From contig JAEPQF010000006.1 of the NCBI GenBank assembly GCA_017640685.1, forward strand, positions 5,160-49,371: a stretch of DNA of 44,212 bases, read 5' to 3'. The translations under genes were made by a program, and so were the position numbers. Position 1 is the stretch's first letter. Each line of letters begins with the position of its first letter. The notes under the pieces are model-generated. The model was not told the DNA's origin. It made no database searches and saw only the letters and a list, made by a program, of their open reading frames with translations. Shown one piece after another: positions 38,086-44,090 of the stretch. The stretch is from Hyphomicrobiales bacterium. Lineage in GTDB: Bacteria > Pseudomonadota > Alphaproteobacteria > Rhizobiales > HXMU1428-3.

Positions 38086-38110
38086 CTTTAGATGCCCACA
38101 AAGCATCCGT
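38086..38110 (-). repeat. Type I hairpin repeat in reverse orientation
   Basis: GATGCCCACAAAGCATCC, the reverse complement of the usual GGATGCTTTGTGGGCATC, stands 30 bases after the olsB stop. It is the only clear minus-orientation copy I found. Confidence 0.75.
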
Positions 38111-38124
38111 ACACTATTACGTAA

Positions 38125-38214
38125 GGTTGCTTGCGGCGGTTTTTGGTGGGAAACCTAAAGCCGTCTCAAAAAATGTGCAACCGAAGGCACCAAAAGAGAG
38201 AGCATCTGAAGTGC
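38125..38214 (+). repeat. Nested type I repeats including a GTTTT/AAAAC-type stem
   Basis: Outer left arm GGTTGC (38125-38130), inner copy from about 38134 with stem GGTTT/GAAACC and outer closure CGGC/GCCG, then the outer right arm GCAACCGAAGGCACC (38177-38191) with the tail AAAAGAGAG, and another right arm GAGCATCTGAAGTGC (38200-38214). Confidence 0.75.
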
Positions 38215-38218
38215 GATA

Positions 38219-38256
38219 GCGCGGTTGCTTGTGGGCAACCTGAAACGCCACTAAAA
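38219..38256 (+). repeat. Type I hairpin repeat
   Basis: GCGC, GGTTGC, TTGTG, GGCAACC, TGAAACGCC, with the tail ACTAAAAAAG. It is followed at 38260-38280 by TTAGCCCGTGAGAGATAA, the isolated end block of a type II repeat. Confidence 0.8.
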
Positions 38257-38362
38257 AAGCATTAGCCCGTGAGAGATAACAAGCAGTATTATTTATATAC
38301 GAAGGAGGAGTGACGTCTCTTCGGCGTCAGGACATGGCGAAGCGATAGTGTAGCCCGGCGGC

Positions 38363-38419
38363 GCACAAGATCAGTCTGAACGGAGCGCAGCGAGTACAGA
38401 TAAACTGATCGCAAAAAAA
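38363..38419 (+). repeat. Type III hairpin element inside a type II repeat
   Basis: A 57-base unit with stems GATCAGT/ACTGATC and CTG/CAG, loop AACGGAGCGCAGCGAGTA and end GCAAAAAAA. The paired positions that differ from the copy at 30160 change together. Confidence 0.75.
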
Positions 38420-38442
38420 GCCCCGCCCTTCGTAGGTAATAG

Positions 38443-38470
38443 TGCGGATGCTTTGTGGGCATCTGAAGCA
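38443..38470 (+). repeat. Type I hairpin repeat inside a type II element
   Basis: A perfect copy: TGC, GGATGC, TTTGTG, GGCATCT, GAA, GCA; flanks extend the outer stem to GTGC/GCAC. It occupies the position of hairpin C in the surrounding type II repeat. Confidence 0.85.
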
Positions 38471-38494
38471 CAAAAAAATCTCCGTGAGAGAAAA

Positions 38495-38716
38495 TTAAGC
38501 AGCTTGAGCTTTAGAACTTCCAGATGCACAATTCGAATAAGCGATAATATCAATCGCACATTGCCAGTTTGGGTGACTAATTGTTTGTTGAACACCGTAG
38601 GTGCGCAAAGCATCTTTAGGTGTGCCACCTTTTCTGAATACATCGGCACAAATTGACCGCGCCATAGATAAAGCAAGTTCCCATTCAATTGGATTAACAT
38701 AATCAGGACGTGACAT
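38495..38716 (-). CDS. Small conserved-looking hypothetical protein
   Basis: A 73-residue soluble protein with no signal peptide. A good ribosome-binding site (AGAGGAATAGAGT) precedes the ATG at 38716. The sequence WELALSMARSICADVFRKGGTPKDALRTYGV looks helical and ordered, with normal amino-acid composition, and contains three cysteines. I recognise no family. It is the only convincing gene in the repeat island from 38057 to 40169, with a type II repeat ending exactly at its stop codon. Confidence 0.6.
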   Translation of the reverse strand: MSRPDYVNPIEWELALSMARSICADVFRKGGTPKDALRTYGVQQTISHPNWQCAIDIIAYSNCASGSSKAQAA

Positions 38717-38915
38717 ACTCTATTCCTCTTCTGTCAGCTTATCGTTCGTTAGAGTCTCGGCTCTAAATATGGTTAAAAAGTGCGCTTCAAAAAACTTATC
38801 CACAGACAGTTGCCGGACTTGAATTGACAGAAATTTCCAAATTAACTCAAAACTTTAAAAGCACAAATGCTCATAGAGTTGAAAAGAAATACAACAATCA
38901 AACCAGCATTACGAA
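38717..38915. other. Upstream region of the 73-residue gene
   Basis: About 200 bases, A+T-rich, with no repeat copy. A single perfect DnaA-box sequence (TTATCCACA) lies at 38796-38804 with no second box near it. I see no gene. Confidence 0.4.
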
Positions 38916-39030
38916 GAAGGAGTGACGCATTTTCGGCGTCAGGACATGGCGGAGCGGGAGCGTAGCCCGGCGCCTAGCGCCGCACCTCGTAGGCCTGTCG
39001 CTTCAGCGACAGAATAGCCTGTGAGAGATA
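38916..39030 (+). repeat. Type II multi-hairpin repeat, most complete copy
   Basis: An uninterrupted copy of about 115 bases. Hairpin A is TGACGC/GCGTCA (38923-38928, 38936-38941); then GGACATGGCGGAGCG; hairpin B is GGCGC/GCGCC (38969-38973, 38977-38981); then GCACCTCGTAGGC; hairpin C is CTGTCGC/GCGACAG (38995-39001, 39006-39012) closed further by GGC/GCC; the end is TAGCCTGTGAGAGATAA. This copy can serve as the reference for the family. Confidence 0.85.
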
Positions 39031-39072
39031 AAGCGAAAGTTGCGAGTGGCCAATCACAAAATACTCAATCTA

Positions 39073-39200
39073 AAACTACGAAGAAGGAGCACCACTTTTC
39101 TTAAGCAGTGTGACATGGCGAAGCGCTAGCGCAGCCCGGGGCAAGCCCCGCCCCTCGGAGAAGCCCGCTGCTTTGCAGCGGAGTAGCTCGTGAGAGAAAA
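39073..39200 (+). repeat. Type II multi-hairpin repeat
   Basis: Starts TACGAAGAAGGAG. GACATGGCGAAGCGCTAGCG is conserved; hairpin B is GGGGC/GCCCC (39138-39149); the block CCTCGGAGAAGC replaces CCTCGTAGGC; hairpin C is CCGCTGC/GCAGCGG (39165-39171, 39175-39181); the end block is TAGCTCGTGAGAGAAAA. It follows the previous copy by only about 43 bases in the same orientation. Confidence 0.85.
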
Positions 39201-39335
39201 TAATGGTGGCAAGTGATCTTGGTCGAAATAGGTACACAACATACGCAATACTGGGGTTCGTGCATCTATCAGGGGTTTGGACCTGTTTCACTTGCCACTG
39301 AGATGGATTTCAGCTTTCAATTTATGAAGTCTGAA

Positions 39336-39404
39336 AGGCCGGTCGCTTGTGGGCAACCTGAAGGCCCAATTAAAAAGCCGGTTGCTTGTGGGCAACCTAA
39401 AGGC
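39336..39404 (+). repeat. Two tandem type I hairpin repeats
   Basis: Copy one (39336-39366) has outer stem GGCC/GGCC and arms GGTCGC/GCAACC with one C-A mismatch. Copy two (39377-39404) is perfect, with outer stem GCC/GGC. The tails are CAATTAAAAAG and CAGTTAATGAG. Confidence 0.85.
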
Positions 39405-39439
39405 CAGTTAATGAGTCCATCCCGAATTCTTCAGGCAAT

Positions 39440-39506
39440 CGTTTGAAGAAGAGAGGTGACTAGAAACAAACACCTCTTGAGCTGGGGGATGGCTCTTCTT
39501 CAAACG
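39440..39506. repeat. Fourteen-base perfect inverted repeat with internal dyads
   Basis: CGTTTGAAGAAGAG (39440-39453) and CTCTTCTTCAAACG (39493-39506) are perfect complements enclosing 39 bases. Inside, AGAGGTG/CACCTCT (39452-39458, 39471-39477) and GAGC/GCTC form alternative stems that compete with the outer one. No T-run follows. It may be a structured RNA, an element end or a recombination site; I cannot decide. Confidence 0.6.
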
Positions 39507-39779
39507 TTGTGATGGTCTGATACGCGACCGTAAACTCTGTAAGAACTGCCTCGCTGGCCAGCCACCTCGTTTGGGTGTGAGGGGGGACTTGCGAGACTGC
39601 TTGGCAGAGACACATTTACGAATGCGTCCATGCGAGGCAGCTCTAGAAACTGAAAGAGCGGGTGCAACAATGGTCCGTGGCGTGGCTTGATCTTTATGTT
39701 GATCGGTCAAGGTGCCAAAAAAACGCTCATCGGATGATGTGATTTTTTTATTTGGTACCATAACTCAAATCCACTTCAC

Positions 39780-40169
39780 TTATATAAGGTCCATTCAACC
39801 CGCTCTTTAGAAGGCAAATTTCCTGTACTCAATACTCTCCGGCATAACTTTTACTAATCCGTACTGAAACAACCCTACGCAACACCTATGGGACTCAATA
39901 CTAAACGGAACTCTTTACTAACAACCGGTACTCAATATTTACGCATTACACATTTTACGCATTACTCAATTCAGGAAGGTACGCTTTACTCTCTCGCCTC
40001 CGTCTGATGTTTATAATTAACCGTAGCAAAGGGGCGACAATGTGGAATAAAAATGAAAAGATTAAGATGAATTAACTTTTTTGTTGCTAAAAAGACACGA
40101 GAAATTCGAAGGTATAATGATGAAAAAAAGTCGAATTTAAAAAAGTTGAGAGTTAAGTCTTTGAACTAT
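39780..40169. other. Low-complexity A+T-rich spacer with short TACTCAATA repeats
   Basis: No gene is visible. The motif (T)ACTCAAT(A) occurs at 39826-39834, 39893-39900, 39929-39937 and 39963-39970, with related TTTACT and TACGCATTA words between. The spacing is irregular. The dsbB stop lies at the right edge. Confidence 0.45.
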
Positions 40170-40679
40170 TTAAGCTTTGTCACAAGCCTTCAACGCGGTG
40201 AATAAAGAGAGAAGCCCAAGGCCAAGAGAGGCAAGAGCGCTATAACCGGCCATAGATATCCCCAAAAAGCTCCACTGGACTTTGTCGCAAGGTACAACTT
40301 TTACTGTTTCAAGAGATTTTAAGAGATCAATTGTGGCGTCAAGGTTACCGGTTGCGGAGCAGCCAGAGGGCCCAGCCCATAATTTCCACTCAACACCAGA
40401 GTGATAAATCCCAAGCACCATATTTGCAAAGAACACAACCGTCATAATGAAAAGGATGATGCGGCTAATCTGAGGTAAATCTCGACCATACATAAAAAGA
40501 GCAAAAGGAATAAGGGCAATAGCAATGTAGTAAGCCCACCTTTGTTTGTAGCAGAGATCACAAGGAGCTAGCTCACCAAGATGTTGAAATCCCAAAGCCC
40601 CAAGAATTAAAGCAAGGCTTGCAATAAAAATAAGCCCCATTAAAAGTTCGGCATTTTTGGTAAGATCAATCATATTCAT
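40170..40679 (-). CDS. dsbB: Disulfide bond formation protein DsbB family
   Basis: A 169-residue membrane protein with four transmembrane helices (about 13-33, 48-62, 68-90 and 143-163). The first periplasmic loop has the redox pair C40-x-x-C43 (APCDLC) and the second loop has C104 and C128, the layout of DsbB. It should reoxidise a periplasmic DsbA-type protein and pass electrons to quinone. No DsbA is nearby. It begins 45 bases after the YqaA-type gene and is probably co-transcribed with it. Confidence 0.9.
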   Translation of the reverse strand: MNMIDLTKNAELLMGLIFIASLALILGALGFQHLGELAPCDLCYKQRWAYYIAIALIPFALFMYGRDLPQISRIILFIMTVVFFANMVLGIYHSGVEWKLWAGPSGCSATGNLDATIDLLKSLETVKVVPCDKVQWSFLGISMAGYSALASLGLGLLSLFTALKACDKA

Positions 40680-40724
40680 ATCTTAAATCCATAGTTTACA
40701 ATCTTCAAAGGTGAGCACTGGTGT

Positions 40725-41306
40725 TTAAAACAAAAACTTAATCATGAAAAACCCACCGATTAAGACAACTGTAAATACCAATGTGAGTATACCAAGATAT
40801 TTTTCAATAAAGGCTTTGATTGTTTCGCCAAATAAATACAACAAACCGGCTACAATAAAAAAGCGCGCACCTCGAGAAACCAAACTCGCAACAATGAAAA
40901 TCGGCAAACTTAATCCCGCGACACCGCTAGCAATGGTAAAAGCTTTATAAGGGATAGGCGTAAATCCGGCGATAAAAACAATAATGGCACCATATTCTTT
41001 ATAATTCTCGAAAACAAAGTCCATTTTATGAGAGAGACCATAAAAATCAACAATCGGCTGGCCAACCGTTTCAAACAGTGCAGCGCCGATAAAATAACCA
41101 AGAATACCCCCAAGAACAGAGCCAACAGTGGTGATAAGCGCAAAGCGCCACGCCTTTATCCGCTCGGCTAAAACCATAGGTACAAGCATCAAGTCAGGGG
41201 GAAGAGGAAAAAAAGAACTTTCAGCAAAAGAAACACCAAACAGCGCAGATGGCGCATGTTTATGCTCAGCAAGGCGAAGGACCCAATCATATAAACGGCG
41301 CAGCAT
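40725..41306 (-). CDS. YqaA-family (VTT/SNARE-associated) membrane protein
   Basis: A 193-residue membrane protein of the DedA-related YqaA group. Seen: the FAESSFFPLPPDLMLVPMVLA segment, a Gly-rich helix GSVLGGILGYFIGAALFE and FIAGFTPIPYKAFTIASGVAG, where the Pro-x-Pro motifs typical of VTT proteins lie, then two more helices. I chose ATG 41306, six bases after TGAGG; an ORF extension to 41390 is not conserved in type. DedA relatives help lipid or proton-coupled membrane homeostasis; the exact substrate is not known. Confidence 0.85.
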   Translation of the reverse strand: MLRRLYDWVLRLAEHKHAPSALFGVSFAESSFFPLPPDLMLVPMVLAERIKAWRFALITTVGSVLGGILGYFIGAALFETVGQPIVDFYGLSHKMDFVFENYKEYGAIIVFIAGFTPIPYKAFTIASGVAGLSLPIFIVASLVSRGARFFIVAGLLYLFGETIKAFIEKYLGILTLVFTVVLIGGFFMIKFLF

Positions 41307-41434
41307 CAACTTCCTCATAAAACGCAAAAAAGTGAGCGCTTTCAATCGAAGAGCGCTTATGGACAAAGCGTGTATACAGCTTTCTATCACCTAATGATAG
41401 AGGGGAGCTGTAAGCACGAATAAATAAAGTCAGC

Positions 41435-41600
41435 TCGGTTGCTGGTGGGCAACTAAAGCGTCCTAAAAAGTTGTTTCTTATGCGGATGCCGCGGCGGTTT
41501 CTGGTGGGAAACTGAAGCTGCATCAAAAAAGTGAGCATCTGAAGCTAAGATTGCGGATGCCTAGTGGGCATCTGAAGTTAAGAAATGACAACTGAAGCGC
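41435..41600 (+). repeat. Type I repeat cluster with a nested copy
   Basis: A copy at 41435-41460 (GGTTGC/GCAACT); an outer left arm GCGGATGCC at 41482; an inner copy with stem GGTTTC/GGAAACT at about 41495-41515; the outer right arm GAGCATCTGAAGC at 41533-41545; a separate copy at 41551-41578 (GGATGC/GGCATCT); and an orphan right arm CAACTGAAGCGC at 41589-41600. Three stem classes occur in one cluster. Confidence 0.8.
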
Positions 41601-41619
41601 TAATAGACGATTATTCGAG

Positions 41620-42249
41620 TCATTGTTTTGCCGAACTGCGTAAACCAGTCAAAAGCAGCGCACCAAACAAGGTGTTTATAGTCGCTACCAGAACTAACAA
41701 ACATAGTGTGGCTTTAGACATCGTCTCCATTGTACCTTCAATAAGAATGGCATGAACAATTGTCCCGATCACAATCACAAGTGCCAAAAAACTATGAGCC
41801 AAACGCCAGTTTATTGGTCGTAACCGTAAGCGTCGCCGAAATATCGCTAAAAGGGTTGTAGTAAAAAGCGACAGCATGGCAATCACGCCCCAGTTTGAAA
41901 ATGGTGTGGGAGAATTAAATGTAAGGGCGTCGATCACATCTGGAGGGCTGGTTATCCATAGCCCTCCAACATGCCCCAAAACGGCTAAAAGTAGTAAAGT
42001 CCCTATCCATGGGTGGGCACGTCTTGCTAAGTGTTTCGAAAGCCCAGGAAAACTGCCTCCAATGAGCAATGGTTGAATAAGCAAGAGGCCCAAGCCAACC
42101 ACTCCAGAAAAACAGGCAATGATATAAATAGGACTGCGCCAAGCAAGTAATGGGCTTGTGACAACGAATATAAATGGCACCGCTAAGGCTGCAATTAAAG
42201 CACACCAAAAAAAGACAATGTGGATGACATTCTTCTTCTCTAAAGTCAT
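41620..42249 (-). CDS. Ferric reductase-like transmembrane di-heme protein
   Basis: A 209-residue protein with about six transmembrane helices. Four histidines lie in two pairs with identical spacing, H79-x13-H93 (RRAHPWIG, LGHVGG) and H152-x13-H166 (RLAHSFLA, IVHAIL). This is the bis-histidine layout of two stacked b-hemes in the ferric reductase/NOX/MsrQ-type superfamily. There is no FAD/NAD domain, so electrons must come from another protein or quinone. It starts three bases after the stop of the Tat-exported dioxygenase-like gene, indicating one transcript and a shared periplasmic process. Confidence 0.8.
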   Translation of the reverse strand: MTLEKKNVIHIVFFWCALIAALAVPFIFVVTSPLLAWRSPIYIIACFSGVVGLGLLLIQPLLIGGSFPGLSKHLARRAHPWIGTLLLLAVLGHVGGLWITSPPDVIDALTFNSPTPFSNWGVIAMLSLFTTTLLAIFRRRLRLRPINWRLAHSFLALVIVIGTIVHAILIEGTMETMSKATLCLLVLVATINTLFGALLLTGLRSSAKQ

Positions 42250-42252
42250 TGC

Positions 42253-42747
42253 TTAAATTGGTTCAAGGACGAAATGCGCCTCAAGACCCTTATCTTTTGA
42301 ACTGGGCATAACTGGGCGTAAAAAAACCGTCTTATAGTCACCACTATCATAAGCGAGGTGGCCGTGAGGTTGCCCAAAAGCGGGGACGATATGCGGCATT
42401 TCAAGGCGGAATTTCCCATTTTCATCAGTGAGGGTTGCGCCATGACTTTGAGGTTCGTTTTCATATCCCTCTGTTGTATGAGCCCAGATTTGAATACGTT
42501 GTCCCACTAAAGGAGCTCCATCACCAGCGTGGCGCACTGTACCACTCATCCAAAAACCGCCTCCACCTATCCGTTCCACAATAGGAGCGCCAGGGCGGTA
42601 ATTATTAGATCCGCCTCGCATAGAAGGAGTGGGGGCAAGATTTTGAGCTTGAGCCGGTAAAAGGCCAGAAATTTGACTTACCCCAGCTGCAATCATGGCC
42701 CCACCCGCAGTGAGAAAATGACGTCGATTAATGTTATTGGAGTTCAT
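42253..42747 (-). CDS. Tat-exported intradiol dioxygenase-like protein
   Basis: A 164-residue protein with twin-arginine signal NRRHFLTAGGAMIA and a cleavage site near residue 35 (PAQAQ). The mature part resembles the beta-sandwich core of intradiol ring-cleavage dioxygenases: SGTVRHAGDGAPLVGQRIQIW, then ENGKFRLEMP and QPHGH. Y95, H128 and H130 are candidates for the iron ligands, but the full two-Tyr two-His set is not certain. I chose ATG 42747 after GGAGG; a longer upstream frame is not signal-like. Coupled to the di-heme membrane protein. Confidence 0.75.
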   Translation of the reverse strand: MNSNNINRRHFLTAGGAMIAAGVSQISGLLPAQAQNLAPTPSMRGGSNNYRPGAPIVERIGGGGFWMSGTVRHAGDGAPLVGQRIQIWAHTTEGYENEPQSHGATLTDENGKFRLEMPHIVPAFGQPHGHLAYDSGDYKTVFLRPVMPSSKDKGLEAHFVLEPI

Positions 42748-43182
42748 GTTAGTACCTCCATTAAAGTAAGTCTGTCTTTGAAAAAAACAAAACATTATAT
42801 AATGGCAAAATATAGAATTTGTTTCCCAAGCGATCAATTCACAACTTACTGAGGCAACGGTTTTTGTAGATTATATCGAACGATTGGGAACCAGCTTTCA
42901 TTTTTAATTCCAATATTGCAAAAATTATAAATTCTGAAGAGTTATCTATGAGAGCAATTTTTAAGACGCATGGCCCCCCTACTCTACTAACATGTTTGCT
43001 TCTAAACTTTAGTATAAGTTCCTTGAATTAATAGCGAGGGCCTATACTTTCTTCTCAAAAATTTCTTAGTTTTATCAAGCCATCCTCATATTTTTCTCAT
43101 TTTTATCAGGTATGGTTTTCTGAGACATTTCTGGTGAGTGATCAAAAATACTAAAAGTCTGAGGAAAGGAACGATTACCGAA
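42748..43182. other. Divergent intergenic region
   Basis: A 435-base A+T-rich stretch between the minus-strand dioxygenase/di-heme pair and the plus-strand secreted-protein pair. No ORF of coding character, no type I or II repeat and no clear operator are visible. Promoters for both pairs must be here. Confidence 0.5.
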
Positions 43183-43641
43183 ATGAAGTTAAAGTTATTA
43201 TTGAGTCTGATACTGGCGCTGGGCCTTATTGCCCCTGCATCAGTTACATCTGTTTCTGCAAAACCAATTTGCGATAAACTTGGTTTTGCTGGTCTGCTAT
43301 CATCTTGTAACCGCGGAAAACCAATTGAGGTGACCCTTTCTGCAGGTAAGCCTCTGGGTAAGGATGTGGTTCTTGAATCTGGCACATACTACAAGATGCA
43401 AATTACAGCCGATGGGTCAGCTGAATTGGCAATTACTGGTGCAAGCTTCTTCCGTGCAATCTGGATGAATGAAATTGTGATTAGTAATATCGAAGTTCGC
43501 CCAATGGCCATCGATTCTATCGAATTTGATGCCGCCGGCAAGGCTGAAGTTTCGTTCATTGCGATCAAACCTGGCAACTACATCGTGCGTATCCCCGGCA
43601 CGACAGGTAAGACACAGCAGTTCAAAATCAGTATCAAGTAA
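43183..43641 (+). CDS. Secreted protein of unknown function
   Basis: A 152-residue protein with a Sec signal peptide (about 1-26, ending SVSA). The mature N-terminus has two cysteines (C30 and C42) that could form a disulfide. The remainder looks beta-rich, with GTYYKMQITADGSAELAITG and a final KPGNYIVRIPGTTGKTQQF, as in small Ig- or cupredoxin-like domains, but copper ligands are absent. I chose ATG 43183; a GTG at 43138 adds 15 residues before the signal. It is 29 bases upstream of the PepSY-like gene and probably co-expressed. I recognise no named family. Confidence 0.75.
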   Translation: MKLKLLLSLILALGLIAPASVTSVSAKPICDKLGFAGLLSSCNRGKPIEVTLSAGKPLGKDVVLESGTYYKMQITADGSAELAITGASFFRAIWMNEIVISNIEVRPMAIDSIEFDAAGKAEVSFIAIKPGNYIVRIPGTTGKTQQFKISIK

Positions 43642-43670
43642 TATAATTTCTAAGTAAAGGAACCTTCATT

Positions 43671-43967
43671 ATGAAAACTATCATTAAAACCCTTACAATT
43701 GCTCTTGTTGCACTTTCTTTAGCTGGTCCAACAGCTGCTTTTGCTGGCAAGCATGGTGATCATGACCATGATGATGAAAAAGTAGATAAAGCCACAGTTG
43801 AAAAAATCATGGCTAAGTTGAAAGAAATGAAATGTGAGATGGACCCGAAAGACATCGAAAAAGAAGACGACGGCTATGAGCTTGACGACGTGTTCTGTGA
43901 AGGTGGCAAGCAGTTTGACATCGAGCTAGACAAAGATTTGAACGAAACTGGCCGTAAAGCTGAATAA
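43671..43967 (+). CDS. Secreted PepSY-like small protein
   Basis: A 98-residue protein with a signal peptide (about 1-25, TAAFA) followed by an acidic, His-rich segment, KHGDHDHDDE, and a PepSY-type alpha-beta domain (VEKIMAKLKEMKCEMDPKDIEKEDDGYELDDVF, ending with FDIELDKDLNETGR). It has two cysteines (C55 and C76). PepSY domains bind or inhibit periplasmic partners and often accompany ferric-reductase-like heme proteins, which is notable given the di-heme gene 1.4 kb away. The DHDHDD segment could bind metal. A strong terminator follows. Confidence 0.75.
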   Translation: MKTIIKTLTIALVALSLAGPTAAFAGKHGDHDHDDEKVDKATVEKIMAKLKEMKCEMDPKDIEKEDDGYELDDVFCEGGKQFDIELDKDLNETGRKAE

Positions 43968-44054
43968 GCTAGATTTTTGATAAGTCTATTGTGCTTGTCA
44001 TTCATTTACGTTTAGACACCAAAGTACGTTAGACGCTAAAATAACGAAACAAGC

Positions 44055-44090
44055 AAAACGCCCCTTACTTTTAAATGTGGGGGGCGTTTT
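44055..44090. terminator. Intrinsic terminator after the PepSY-like gene
   Basis: AAAACGCCCC (44055-44064) pairs with GGGGCGTTTT (44081-44090), giving a GC-rich stem ending in T. It is 88 bases after the stop codon. The remaining 120 bases of the window show no gene. Confidence 0.88.

Larger units (their letters stand above)
38301..38494 (+). repeat. Type II repeat carrying a type III and a type I insert
   Basis: Blocks seen: ACGAAGGAGGAGTGACG (38300), hairpin A TGACG/CGTCA, GGACATGGCGAAGCGATAG, TAGCCCGG, then a type III element (38363-38419) inside hairpin B, the CTTCGTAGG block, then a type I copy (38443-38470) in place of hairpin C, and the end block CTCCGTGAGAGAAAA. The end abuts the stop codon of the 73-residue gene on the minus strand. 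Confidence 0.8.

Noticed and set aside
38796-38804. DnaA box (TTATCCACA) as part of a replication origin
   Set aside because: It is a single box without a cluster, an A+T-rich unwinding element or origin-linked genes.
38057-39410. CRISPR array from clustered short palindromic repeats
   Set aside because: Copies differ in stem sequence, spacing is irregular, no unique spacers of equal size and no cas genes are present.
39408-39761. 117-residue minus-strand reading frame
   Set aside because: Weak ribosome-binding site, composition rich in Ser/Arg/Lys without recognisable domain, and it runs across the 14-bp inverted repeat. Probably not a gene.
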